DNA from: Isoetes taiwanensis
Lineage: Eukaryota > Streptophyta > Lycopodiopsida > Isoetales > Isoetaceae
Assembly: GCA_021234155.1 (NCBI GenBank)
Contig: JAJEKV010000037.1
Location: 1-64,000, forward strand
Direction: 5' to 3'
DNA: 64,000 bases
Shown: piece after piece, positions 25,381-36,632 of the stretch
Numbering within the stretch: the first letter of the stretch is position 1
How the letters are laid out: each line of letters opens with the position of its first letter
Notes under the pieces: generated by a model
Database searches by the model: none
What the model saw: only the letters and a program-made list of their open reading frames with translations
What the model was told of the DNA's origin: nothing
Made by a program: the position numbers and the translations under genes

Positions 25381-26642
25381 ATGGCAACGCAATTGTCGAA
25401 GACAAAGATCCACTCAGATCAAAAGGCTCTAGAAAAAGCAATGCCTTTCTTTGGAACCCTATTGCATAGTTACGGTGTACAAAGCGGTCGTCTTTTGAGC
25501 CCTTGTTATGCTTCCATCCATTTCTCACACATGCGGATGGAGTACGGCAATTGCCGCTGGATTCGCAACTAGATGCCCCGACGGTTCCAACGGAGCAAAA
25601 ATCACCTCCATCGGACCGGGCGGATGCAGAGATATGCCAAACCAAGTCAAGCTTCTAGTTATGGATGTCTCCGCGTGCTTTAAATTTGTTTCTTTTTTTA
25701 GCGCACCTTTTAGGCAAATATTTGAGTGCTTACCGAGGTCCCTTTCATTGCCTTGAGTGCTTACCGAGGTTCCTTTCATTGCCTTGCTTTTTGCCTCCTC
25801 TTCATTTGCCTTCACTTAGGTCCATGGGCTAATTCACCAAAAGTTCATATTTCATAATTCGGCCATCAAGGGATGCCTCCTTGTCATATTCAAAGCTATA
25901 TTTTGACGAAATGATACTTCAATAATATTCTCTTGTCACAAATGCTCTTAAGTTTTCATCATGTCGATGTAGTATAGTGGTGAGTATTCCCGTCATTCAC
26001 GCTGGTGACCCGGTTCGATCCCCGCATCGGGCGTGATTTTTGTTCTATCTCGCCTAGTGCATATCTTTCCAAAGTGTAGCACATGAATATGACTCCCACC
26101 CCTTAAAAGTCGTGGTGTTATGACTCCTACCCCTTCAAAGTTGTGTTAGAGTTTCTATAATGCCAATCTCGCATAGTGTTGAGTGTTCTTGGTCATGCCG
26201 GGCGAATTCGTGTTCGATTCCACCACCGCGACGGATGTGTCTCCTTGTCCTATTCAAAGCCATATTTCGACGAGGCTGCAATTCCAAAGTATTTCATTGT
26301 CACAATTATGATTAGAATCTTCGATCGTGGTCGATGTAGTATAGTAGTGAGTATTCCCGCCTGTCACGCGGGTGACCCGGGTTCGATCCCCGGCATCGGC
26401 GCAATTTTTGGCCTAACTTGTCCAAAATAATGCATATATTCAAAATCGAGATCTTATATTCAAAATGAACTAAAAGATTCCTATTTAAGAGACGGTGACG
26501 AGAGAAAAGAAGTTAGTATCAGATTACACCGGGGATCTGACGGTGTCAGCTAGTTCATCAAAACTATTTCAAGGACCTAGCTTTTAAGATATAGATAGCT
26601 TCCAACCCAACCGGGCTTTGGATCTCAAGCTCCGGGTAAACC
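25381..26642 (+). repeat. Unit 21 (1,262 bp)
   Basis: A is at 25963-26033, core CGTCATTCACGCTGG. B is full length at 26330-26401 with a D-loop change at 26346. Central-block markers plus CCACTCAG. Confidence 0.97.
26330..26401 (+). tRNA. tRNA-Asp(GTC), locus B of unit 21, D-loop variant
   Basis: Full-length and fully paired, but position 26346 is A where all other copies have G (ATAGTAGTGA for ATAGTGGTGA). This replaces G18, one of the two invariant D-loop guanines that contact the T loop, and it also breaks the last GG of box A. It is possibly impaired. If so it is a pseudogene inside an otherwise perfect copy. Confidence 0.8.
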
Positions 26643-27899
26643 ATGGCAACGCAATTGTCGAAGACAGCATCCACTCAGATCAAAAGGCTCTAGAAAAAGC
26701 AATGCCTTTCTTTGGAACCCTATTGCATAGTTACGGTGTACAAAGCGGTCGTCTTTGAGCCCTTGTTATGCTTCCATCCATTTCTCACACATGCGGATGG
26801 AGTACGGCAATTGCCGCTGGGATTCGGCAACTAGATGCCCTGACGGTTCCAACGGAGCAAAAATCACCTCCATCGGATCGGGCGGATGCAGAGATGCCAA
26901 AAACCAAGTCAAGCTTCTAGTTATGGATGTCTCCGCGTTTTAAATTTGTTTCTTTTTTTTAGCGCACCTTTTAGGCAAATATTTTGAGTGCTTACCGGAG
27001 GTCCCTTTCATTGCCTTGAGTGCTTACCGGAGGTTCCTTTCATTGCCTTGCTTTTTGCCTCCCTCTTCATTTGCCTTCACTTAGGTCCATGGGCTAATTC
27101 ACCAAAAGTTCATATTTCATAATTCGTCATCAAGGGATGCCTCCTTGTCATATTCAAAGCTATATTTTGACGAAATGATACTTCAATAATATTCTCTTGT
27201 CACAAATGCTCTTAAGTTTTCATCATGTCGATGTAGTATAGTGGTGAGTATTCCCCGCCACGCTGGGTGACCCGGTTCGATCCCCGCATCGGGCGATGAT
27301 TTTTGTTCTATCTCGCCTAGTGCATATCTTTCCAAAGTGTAGCACATGAATATGACTCCCACCCCTTAAAAGTCGGTGTTATGACTCCTACCCCTTCAAA
27401 GTTGTGTTAGAGTTTCTATAATGCCAATCTCGCATAGTGTTGAGTGTTCTTGGTCATGCCGGGCGAATCGTTCGATTCCACCACCGCACGAGGATGTGTC
27501 TCCTTGTCCTATTCAAAGCCATATTTCGACGAGGCTGCAATTCCAAAGTATTTCATTGTCACAATTGCGATTAGAATCTTCGATCGTGTCGATGTAGTAT
27601 AGTGGTGAGTATTCCCGCCTGTCACGCGGGTGACCCGGGTTCGATCCCCTAAGATCGGGCGCAATTTTTGCCTAACTTGTCCAAAATAATGCATATATTC
27701 AAAATCGAGATCTTATATTCAAAATGAACTAAAAGATTCCTATTTAAGAGACGGTGACGAGAGAAAAAGAAGTTAGTATCGATTACACCGGATCCGACGG
27801 TGTCGTCACCTAGTTCATCAAAACTATTTCAAGGACCTAGCTTTTAAGATATAGATAGCTTCCAACCCAACCGGCTTTGATCTCAAGCTCCGGTAAACC
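26643..27899 (+). repeat. Unit 22 (1,257 bp)
   Basis: A is at 27227-27295, core CCGCCACGCTGGG. B is at 27588-27661, nearly intact with only its 3' acceptor strand altered. Central-block markers plus CCACTCAG. Confidence 0.97.
27588..27661 (+). pseudogene. tRNA-Asp-like, locus B of unit 22, altered 3' end
   Basis: Positions 1-60 match the intact B gene. The T stem and acceptor 3' strand read CCCCTAAGATCGGGCG, two bases longer, which unpairs the T stem and shifts the acceptor. Confidence 0.7.
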
Positions 27900-29148
27900 A
27901 TGGCAACGCAATTGTCGAAGACAAAGATCCACTCAGATCAAAAGGCTCTAGAAAAAAGCAATGCCTTTTTTGAACCCTATTGCATAGTTACGGTACAAAG
28001 CGGTCGCCTTTTGAGCCCTTTGTTATGCTTCCATCCATTTCTCACACATGCGGATGGAGTACGGCAATTGCCGCTGGGATTCGCAACTAGATGCCCCGAC
28101 GGTTCCAACGGAGCAAAAATCACCTCCATCGGACCGGGCGGATGATGAGATATGCCAAACCGGTCAAGCTTCTAGTTATGGATGTCTCCGCCTTTAAATT
28201 TGTTTTTTTTTTAGCGACCTTTTAGGCAGTCATATTTGAGTGCTTACCGGAGGTCCCTTTCATTGCCTTGAGTGCTTACCGAGGTTCCTTTCATTGCCTT
28301 GCTTTTTGCCTCCCTTTCATTTGCCTTCACTTAGGTCCATGGGCTAATTCACCAAAAGTTCATATTTCATAATTCGCCATCAAGGGATGCCTCCTTGTCA
28401 TATTCAAAGCTATATTTTGACGAAATGATACTTCAATAATATTCTCTTGTCACAAATGCTCTTAAGTTTTCATCATGTCGATGTAGTATAGTGGTGAGTA
28501 TTCCCACCACACGCTGGTGACCCGGTTCGATCCCCAAATCGGGCGTGATTTTTGTTCTATCTCGCCTAGTGCATATCTTTCCAAAGTGTAGCACATGAAT
28601 ATGACTCCCACCCCTTAAAAGTCGTGGTGTTATGACTCCTACCCCTTCAAAGTTGTGTTTAGAGTTTCTATAATGCCAATCTCGCGATAGTGTTGAGTGT
28701 TCTTGGTCATGCCGGGCGACCCGTTCGATTCCACCAACGCACGAGGATGTGTCTCCTTGTCCTATTCAAAGCCATATTTCGACGAGGCTGCAATTCCAAA
28801 GTATTTCATTGTCACAATTATGATTAGAATCTTCGATCCGGTCGGTCGATGTAGTATAGTGGTGAGTATTCCCGCCCACACACGCTGGTGACCCGGTTCG
28901 ATCCCCTAGATCGGGCGCAATTTTTGGCCTAACTTGTCCAAAATAATGCATATATTCAAAATCGAGATCTTATATTCAAAATGAACTAAAAGATTCCTAT
29001 TTAAGAGACGACGAGAAAAGAAGTTAGTATCGATTACACCGGATCCGACGGTGTCAGCTAGTTCATCAAAACTATTTCAAGGACCTAGCTTTTAAGATAT
29101 AGATAGCTTCCAACCCAACCGGCTTTGATCTCAAGCTCCGGGTAAACC
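27900..29148 (+). repeat. Unit 23 (1,249 bp)
   Basis: A is at 28477-28545, core CACCACACGCTGG. B is at 28845-28917, core CGCCCACACACGCTGG, preceded by GATCCGGTCGGTCGATG in place of GATCGTGTCGATG. Central-block markers plus CCACTCAG. Confidence 0.97.
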
Positions 29149-29732
29149 ATGGCAACGCAATTGTCGAAGACAGCATCCACTCAGATCAAAAGGCTCTAGA
29201 AAAAGCAATGCCTTTCTTTGGAACCCTATTGCATAGTTACGGTGTACAAAGCGGTCGTCTTTGAGCCCTTGTTATGCTTCCATCCATTTCTCACACATGC
29301 GGATGGAGTACGGCAATTGCCGCTGGGATTCGGCAACTAGATGCCCTGACGGTTCCAACGGAGCAAAAATCACCTCCATCGGACCGGCGGATGCAGAGAT
29401 ATGCCAAACTGAAGTCAAGCTTCTAGTTATGGATGTCTCCGTGCCTTTAAATTTGTTTCTTTTTTAGCGACCTTTTAGGGCAAATATATTTGAGTGCTTA
29501 CCGGAGGTCCCTTTCATTGCCTTGAGTGCTTACCGGAGGTTCCTTTCATTGCCTTGCTTTTTGCCTCCCTCTTCATTTGCCTTCACTTAGGTCCATGGGC
29601 TAATTCACCAAAAGTTCATATTTCATAATTCGTCATCAAGGGATGCCTCCTTGTCATATTCAAAGCTATATTTTGACGAGCCGATACTTCAATAATATTC
29701 TCTTGTCACAAATGCTCTTAAGTTTTCATCAT

Positions 29733-29804
29733 GTCGATGTAGTATAGTGGTGAGTATTCCCGCCTGTCACGCGGGTGACCCGAGTTCGATCCCCGGCATC
29801 GGCG
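29733..29804 (+). tRNA. tRNA-Asp(GTC), locus A of unit 24
   Basis: Same as the unit 6 A copy, including T stem CCGAG/CCCGG with its A-C mismatch. It lies 366 bp upstream of an intact B copy, so this unit has both loci at full length. Confidence 0.86.
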
Positions 29805-29812
29805 TGATTTTT
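29805..29812 (+). terminator. Pol III terminator of locus A, unit 24 example
   Basis: TGATTTTT follows the A tRNA, a T5 run three bases after the discriminator. The same position holds T5 to T7 in the other A copies. Confidence 0.8.
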
Positions 29813-30098
29813 GTTCTATCTCGCCTAGTGCATATCTTTCCAAAGTGTAGCACATGAATATGACTCCCACCCCTTAAAAGCTGTGTGTTATGACTCCTAC
29901 CCCCTTCAAAGTTGTGTTAGAGTTTCTATAATGCCAATCTCGCATAGTGTTGAGTGTTCTTGGTCATGCCGGCGACCCGTGTTCGATTCCACCACCGCAC
30001 GAGGATGTGTCTCCTTGTCCTATTCAAAGCCATATTTCGACGAGGCTGCAATTCCAAAGTATTTCATTGTCACAATTGCGGTTAGAATCTTCGATCGT

Positions 30099-30170
30099 GT
30101 CGATGTAGTATAGTGGTGAGTATTCCCGCCTGTCACGCGGGTGACCCGGGTTCGATCCCCGGCATCGGCG
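30099..30170 (+). tRNA. tRNA-Asp(GTC), locus B of unit 24, intact
   Basis: Identical to the unit 7 B copy. The terminator T run is at 30174-30178. The 88 bp before it, back to CTCCTTGTCC, are the conserved B-type 5' flank. Confidence 0.95.
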
Positions 30171-30178
30171 CAATTTTT
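30171..30178 (+). terminator. Pol III terminator of locus B, unit 24 example
   Basis: CAATTTTT directly follows the discriminator base. A T run of four or more stops RNA polymerase III. A T5 or longer run is kept after nearly every A and B locus in the array, including degenerate ones; unit 0 B reads CACTTTGG instead. Confidence 0.8.
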
Positions 30179-30411
30179 GGCCTAACTTGTCCAAAATAAT
30201 GCATATATTCAAAATCGAGATCTTATATTCAAAATGAACTAAAAGATTCCTATTTAAGAGACGGTGACGAGAGAAAAGAAGTTAGTATCAGATTACACCG
30301 GGGATCTGACGGTGTCAGCTAGTTCATCAAAACTATTTCAAGGACCTAGCTTTTAAGATATAGATAGCTTCCAACCCAACCGGGCTTTGGATCTCAAGCT
30401 CCGGGTAAACC

Positions 30412-31661
30412 ATGGCAACGCAATTGTCGAAGACAGCATCCATTCAGATCAAAAGGCTCTAGAAAAAAAGCAATGCCTTTTTTGGAACCCTATTGCATAG
30501 TTACGGTGTACAAAGCGGTCGCCTTTGAGCCCTTGTTATGCTTCCATCCATTTCTCACACATGCGATGGAGTACGGCAATTGCCGCCGGATTCGCAACTA
30601 GATGCCCCGACGGTTCCAACGGAGCAAAAAATCACCTCCATCGGATCGGGCGGATGCAGATATATGCCAAACCGTCAAGCTTCTAGTTATGGATGTCTCC
30701 GTGCCTTTTAAATTTGTTTCTTTTTTTAGCGCACCTTTTAGGCAAAATATATTTGAGTGCTTACCGAGGTCCCTTTCATTGCCTTGAGTGCTTACCTTTC
30801 CTTTCATTGCCTTGCTTTTTGCCTCCCTCTTCATTTGCCTTCACTTAGGTCCATGGGCTAATTCACCAAAAGTTCATATTTCATAATTCGGCCATCAAGG
30901 GATGCCTCCTTGTCATATTCAAAGCTATATTTTGACGAAATGATACTTCAATAATATTCTCTTGTCACAAATGCTCTTAAGTTTTCATCATGTCGATGTA
31001 GTATAGTGGTGAGTATTCCCGCCACCACGCTGGTGACCCGGTTCGATCCCCGCATCGGGCGTGATTTTTGTTCTATCTCGCCTAGTGCATATCTTTCCAA
31101 AGTGTAGCACATGAATATGACTCCCACCCCTTAAAAGTCGTGGTGTTATGACTCCTACCCCTTCAAAGTTGTGTTAGAGTTTCTATAATGCCAATCTCGC
31201 ATAGTGTTGAGTGTTCTTGGTCATGCCTACAATCTGTTCGATTCCACCACCGCATCTAGGATGTGTCTCCTTGTCCTATTCAAAGCCATATTTCGACGAG
31301 GCTGCAATTCCAAAGTATTTCATTGTCACAATTGCGTTAGAATCTTTGATCGTGGTCGATGTAGTATAGTGGTGAGTATTCCCGCCTGTCACGCGGGTGA
31401 CCCGGGTTCGATCCCCGGCATCGGCGCAATTTTTGGCCTAACTTGTCCAAAATAATGCATATATTCAAAATCGAGATCTTATATTCAAAATGAACTAAAA
31501 GATTCCTATTTAAGAGACGGTGACGAGAGAAAAGAAGTTAGTATCAGATTACACCGGGGATCTGACGGTGTCAGCTAGTTCATCAAAACTATTTCAAGGA
31601 CCTAGCTTTTAAGATATAGATAGCTTCCAACCCAACCGGCTTTGATCTCAAGCTCCAAACC
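30412..31661 (+). repeat. Unit 25 (1,250 bp)
   Basis: A is at 30992-31061, core CGCCACCACGCTGG. B is intact at 31355-31426. Its first 15 codons are clean-state. The C of a CG just upstream of B reads T at 31347. Confidence 0.97.
31355..31426 (+). tRNA. tRNA-Asp(GTC), locus B of unit 25, intact
   Basis: Identical to the unit 7 B copy over 72 nt. The 5' flank carries a private C-to-T change at 31347 (ATCTTTGATCG). Confidence 0.95.
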
Positions 31662-32912
31662 ATGGCAACGCAATTGTCGAAGACAAAGATCCATTCAGAT
31701 CAAAAGGCTCTAGAAAAAAGCAATGCCTTTCTTTTGAACCCTATTGCATAGTTACTTGTACAAAGCGGTCGCCTTTGAGCCCTTTGTTATGCTTCCATCC
31801 ATTTCTCACACATGCGGATGGAGTACGGCAATTGCCGCTGAGGATTCGCAAACTAGATGCCCCGACGGTTCCAACGGAGCAAAAATCACCTCCATCGATC
31901 GGGCGGATGCAGAGATATGCCAAACCGGTCAAGCTTCTAGTTATGGATGTCTCCGTGCCTTTAAATTTGTTTTTTTTTAGCGCACCTTTTAGGCAGTTTG
32001 AGTGCTTACCGGAGGTCCCTTTTTGCCTTGAGTGCTTACCGGAGGTTCCTTTCATTGCCTTGCTTTTTGCCTCCCTTTCATTTGCCTTCACTTAGGTCCA
32101 TGGGCTAATTCACCAAAAGTTCATATTTCATAATTCGCCATCAAGGGATGCCTCCTTGTCATATTCAAAGCTATATTTTGACGAAATGATACTTCAATAA
32201 TATTCTCTTTGTCACAATTGCTCTTAAGTTTTCATCATGTCGATGTAGTATAGTGGTGAGTATTCCCCCGCCACGCTGGTGACCCGGTTCGATCCCCCAT
32301 CGGGCGTGATTTTTGTTCTATCTCGCCTAGTGACATATCTTTCCAAAGTGTAGCACATGAATATGACTCCCACCCCTTAAAAGTCGTGGTGTTATGACTC
32401 CTACCCCTTCAAAGTTGTGTTAGAGTTTCTATAATGCCAATCTCGCATAGTGTTGAGTGTTCTTGGTCATGCCGGGCAATTGCGGTTCGATTCCACCACC
32501 GCACGAGGATGTGTCTCCTTGTCCTATTCAAAGCCATATTTCGACGAGGCTGCAATTCCAAAGTATTTCATTGTCACAATTGCGTTAGAATCTTCGATCG
32601 TGGTCGATGTAGTATAGTGGTGAGTATTCCCACACCACACGCTGGTGACCCGGTTCGATCCCCTAAGATCGGGCGCAATTTTTGGCCTAACTTGTCCAAA
32701 ATAATGCATATATTCAAAATCGAGATCTTATATTCAAAATGAACTAAAAGATTCCTATTTAAGAGACGGTGACGAGAGAAAAGAAGTTAGTATCGATTAC
32801 ACCGGGATCTCGACGGTGTCACTAGTTCATCAAAAACTATTTCAAGGACCTAGCTTTTAAGATATAGATAGCTTCCAACCCAACCGGCTTTGATCTCAAG
32901 CTCCGGTAAACC
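31662..32912 (+). repeat. Unit 26 (1,251 bp)
   Basis: A is at 32239-32306, core CCCGCCACGCTGG. B is at 32603-32675, core CACACCACACGCTGG. It has CACAATTG before A although units 11-25 and 27 have CACAAATG. The 32-bp duplication has lost CATT between its copies. Confidence 0.97.
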
Positions 32913-34145
32913 ATGGCAACGCAATTGTCGAAGACAAAGATCCATTCAGATCAAAAGGCTCTAGAAAAAGCAATGCCTTTCTTTGAACCCTATTGCATAG
33001 TTACGGTACAAAGCGGTCGCCTTTTTGAGCCCTTGTTATGCTTCCATCCATTTCACACATGCGGATGGAGTACGGCAATTGCCGCCGGGATTCGCAACTA
33101 GATGCCCCGACGGTTCCAACGGAGCAAAAATCACCTCCATCGGACCGGGCGGATGCAGATATGCCAAACCAAGTCAAGCTTCTAGTTATGGATGTCTCCG
33201 TGCCTTTAAATTTGTTTCTTTTTTACCTTTTAGGCAAATTTTTGAGTGCTTACCGGAGGTCCCTATTTGAGTGCTTACCTGAGGTTCCTTTCATTGCCTT
33301 GCTTTTTGCCTCCCTCTTCATTTGCCTTCACTTAGGTCCATGGGCTAATTCACCAAAAGTTCATATTTCATAATTCGCCATCAAGGGATGCCTCCTTGTC
33401 ATATTCAAAGCTATATTTTGACGAAAGCCGATACTTCAATAATATTCTCTTGTCACAAATGCTCTTAAGTTTTCATCATGTCGATGTAGTATAGTGGTGA
33501 GTATTCCCCGCCGTCACACGCTGGTGACCCGGTTCGATCCCCCCATCGGGCGATTTTTTGTTCTATCTCGCCTAGTGCATATCTTTCCAAAGTGTAGCAC
33601 ATGAATATGACTCCCACCCCTTAAAAGTCGTGGTGTTATGACTCCTACCCCTTCAAAGTTGTGTTTAGAGTTTCTATAATGCCAATCTCGCATAGTGTTG
33701 AGTGTTCTTGGTCATGCCTACAATCTGTTCGATTCCACCACCGCACGAGGATGTGTCTCCTTGTCCTATTCAAAGCCATATTTCGACGAGGCTGCAATTC
33801 CAAAGTATTTCATTGTCACAATTGCGGTAGAATCTTCGATCGTGGTCGATGTAGTATAGTGGTGAGTATTCCCACCACGCGGTGACCCGGTTCGATCCCC
33901 CAAGATCGGGCGCAATTTTTGGCCTAACTTGTCCAAAATAATGCATATATTCAAAATCGAGATCTTATATTCAAAATGAACTAAAAGATTCCTATTTAAG
34001 AGACGGTGACGAGAAAAGAAGTTAGTATCGATTACACCGGATCCGACGGCATCGCCTAGTTCATCAAAACTATTTCAAGGACCTAGCTTTTAAGATATAG
34101 ATAGCTTCCAACCCAACCGGCTTTGATCTCAAGCTCCGGTAAACC
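32913..34145 (+). repeat. Unit 27 (1,233 bp)
   Basis: A is at 33480-33552, core CCGCCGTCACACGCTGG. B is at 33845-33912, shortened, core CACCACGCGG. The internal duplication is a variant form in which TATTTGAGTGC follows GGTCCC. CACAAATG and GTACAAAG are present. Confidence 0.97.
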
Positions 34146-35409
34146 ATGGCAACGCAATTGTCGAAGACAAAGATCCATTCAGATCAAAAGGCTCTAGAAA
34201 AAGCAATGCCTTTCTTTGGAACCCTATTGCATAGTTACGGTGTACAAAGCGGTCGCCTTTTGAGCCCTTTGTTATGCTTCCATCCATTTCTCACACATGC
34301 GGATGGAGTACGGCAATTGCCGCTGGGATTCGCAACTAGATGCCCCGACGGTTCCAACGGAGCAAAAATCACCTCCATCGGACCGGGGATGCAGATATGC
34401 CAAACCGGTCAAGCTTCTAGTTATGGATGTCTCCGCGTTTTAAATTTGTTTCTTTTTAGCGCACCTTTTAGGCAAATCATTTTGAGTGCTTACCGAGGTC
34501 CCTTTCATTGCCTTGAGTGCTTACCGGAGGTTCCTTTCATTGCCTTGCTTTTTGCCTCCCTCTTCATTTGCCTTCACTTAGGTCCATGGGCTAATTCACC
34601 AAAAGTTCATATTTCATAATTCGGCCATCAAGGGATGCCTCCTTGTCATATTCAAAGCTATATTTTGACGAAATGATACTTCAATAATATTCTCTTGTCA
34701 CAATTGCTCTTAAGTTTTCATCATGTCGATGTAGTATAGTGGTGAGTATTCCCACCACACCACGCTGGTGACCCGGTTCGATCCCCCCCGATCGGGCGAT
34801 TTTTGTTCTATCTCGCCTAGTGCATATCTTTCCAAAGTGTAGCACATGAATATGACTCCCACCCCTTAAAAGTCGTGGTGTTATGACTCCTACCCCTTCA
34901 AAGTTGTGTTAGAGTTTCTATAATGCCAATCTCGCATAGTGTTGAGTGTTCTTGGTCATGCCGGCAATTCCCGTTTCGATTCCACCACCGCAAGACGAGG
35001 ATGTGTCTCCTTGTCCTATTCAAAGCCATATTTCGACGAGGCTGCAATTCCAAAGTATTTCATTGTCACAATTGCGTTAGAATCTTCGATCGTGGTCGAT
35101 GTAGTATAGTGGTGAGTATTCCCGCCTGTCACGCGGGTGACCCGGGTTCGATCCCCGGCATCGGCGCAATTTTTGGCCTAACTTGTCCAAAATAATGCAT
35201 ATATTCAAAATCGAGATCTTATATTCAAAATGAACTAAAAGATTCCTATTTAAGAGACGGTGACGAGAGAAAAGAAGTTAGTATCAGATTACACCGGATC
35301 TCGACGGTTGTGTCGCCTAGTTCATCAAAACTATTTCAAGGACCTAGCTTTTAAGATATAGATAGCTTCCAACCCAACCGGGCTTTGGATCTCAAGCTCC
35401 GGGTAAACC
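34146..35409 (+). repeat. Unit 28 (1,264 bp)
   Basis: A is at 34725-34798, core CACCACACCACGCTGG. B is intact at 35095-35166. Last unit with the standard 32-bp duplication. CACAATTG before A. Degenerate-state indels join frames here into a 157-codon opening that I do not regard as a gene. Confidence 0.97.
35095..35166 (+). tRNA. tRNA-Asp(GTC), locus B of unit 28, intact
   Basis: Identical to the unit 7 B copy. The A copy of the same unit (34725-34798) is degenerate, so intactness is not a property of the whole unit. Confidence 0.95.
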
Positions 35410-36632
35410 ATGGCAACGCAATTGTCGAAGACAGCATCCATTCAGATCAAAAGGCTCTAGAAAAAGCAATGCCTTTCTTTGGAACCCTATTGCATAGTTA
35501 CGGTGTACAAAGCGGTCGTCTTTGAGCCCTTGTTATGCTTCCATCCATTTCTCACACATGCAGATGGAGTACGGCAATTGCCGCTGGGATTCGGCAACTA
35601 GATGCCCTGACGGTTCCAACGGAGCAAAAATCACCTCCATCGGACCGGCGGATGCAGAGATATGCCAAACTGAAGTCAAGCTTCTAGTTATGGATGTCTC
35701 CGTGCCTTTAAATTTGTTTCTTTTTTTAGCGCACCTTTTAGGCAGTCATATTTGAGTGCTTACCGGAGGTTCCTTTCACTGCCTTGCTTTTTGCCTCCCT
35801 CTTCATTTGCCTTCACTTAGGTCCATGGGCTAATTCACCAAAAGTTCATATTTCATAATTCGTCATCAAGGGATGCCTCCTTGTCATATTCAAAGCTATA
35901 TTTTGACGAGCCGATACTTCAATAATATTCTCTTGTCACAATTGCTCTTAAGTTTTCATCATGTCGATGTAGTATAGTGGTGAGTATTCCCGTCCTGCCA
36001 CGCTGGTGACCCGGTTCGATCCCCAAGATCGGGCGTGATTTTTGTTCTATCTCGCCTAGTGCATATCTTTCCAAAGTGTAGCACATGAATATGACTCCCA
36101 CCCCTTAAAAGTCGTGGTTTATGACTCCTACCCCTTCAAAGTTGTGTTAGAGTTTCTATAATGCCAATCTCGCATAGTGTTGAGTGTTCTTGGTCATGCC
36201 TACGACCCGTTTCGATTCCACCACCGCATCGAGGATGTGTCTCCTTGTCCTATTCAAAGCCATATTTCGACGAGGCTGCAATTCCAAAGTATTTCATTGC
36301 CACAATTATGCGTTAGAATCTTCGATCGTGGTCGATGTAGTATAGTGGTGAGTATTCCCACCACCACGCTGGTGACCCGGTTCGATCCCCTAGATCGGGC
36401 GCAATTTTTGGCCTAACTTGTCCAAAATAATGCATATATTCAAAATCGAGATCTTATATTCAAAATGAACTAAAAGATTCCTATTTAAGAGACGGTGACG
36501 AGAGAAAAGAAGTTAGTATCGATTACACCGGATCCGACGGTGCCTAGTTCATCAAAACTATTTCAAGGACCTAGCTTTTAAGATATAGATAGCTTCCAAC
36601 CCAACCGGCTTTGATCTCAAGCTCCGTAAACC
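35410..36632 (+). repeat. Unit 29 (1,223 bp)
   Basis: A is at 35963-36035, core CGTCCTGCCACGCTGG. B is at 36331-36401, core CACCACCACGCTGG. It keeps GTACAAAG and GTCAAGC but lacks the 32-bp duplication, and it is the first unit with ATTGCCAC before B. CAGATGG at 35561 (usually CGGATGG) is shared only with unit 51. Confidence 0.97.

Larger units (their letters stand above)
29647..29850 (+). repeat. A-type tRNA segment (paralogue of the B segment), unit 24 example
   Basis: From CTCCTTGTCATATTC, through CTATATTTTGACGA, TTGTCACAAATG and the A tRNA, to ATTTTTGTTCTATCTCGCC and GCATATCTTTCCAAAG. It aligns with the B segment of the same unit over about 86 bp before and 45 bp after the tRNA, with substitutions and small indels. 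Confidence 0.85.
30011..30215 (+). repeat. B-type tRNA segment (paralogue of the A segment), unit 24 example
   Basis: From CTCCTTGTCCTATTC, through CCATATTTCGACGA, TTGTCACAATTG and the B tRNA, to ATTTTTGGCCTAACTTGTCC and GCATATATTCAAAA. The distances from CTCCTTGTC to the tRNA are 86 (A) and 88 (B) bp. Confidence 0.85.
29149..30411 (+). repeat. Unit 24 (1,263 bp), best reference unit
   Basis: Both loci are full length: A at 29733-29804 and B at 30099-30170. Nearly the whole unit is clean-state. It carries the 32-bp duplication, GTACAAAG, GTCAAGC, CACAAATG and, for the last time along the array, CCACTCAG. It is a good reference for aligning the other units. Confidence 0.98.

Noticed and set aside
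34146-34619. 157-codon open frame starting MATQLSK, the longest in the window
   Set aside because: It exists only because degenerate-state indels join frames in this unit. The same position in clean units is closed at codon 17 or 39, and other units give different C-terminal parts.
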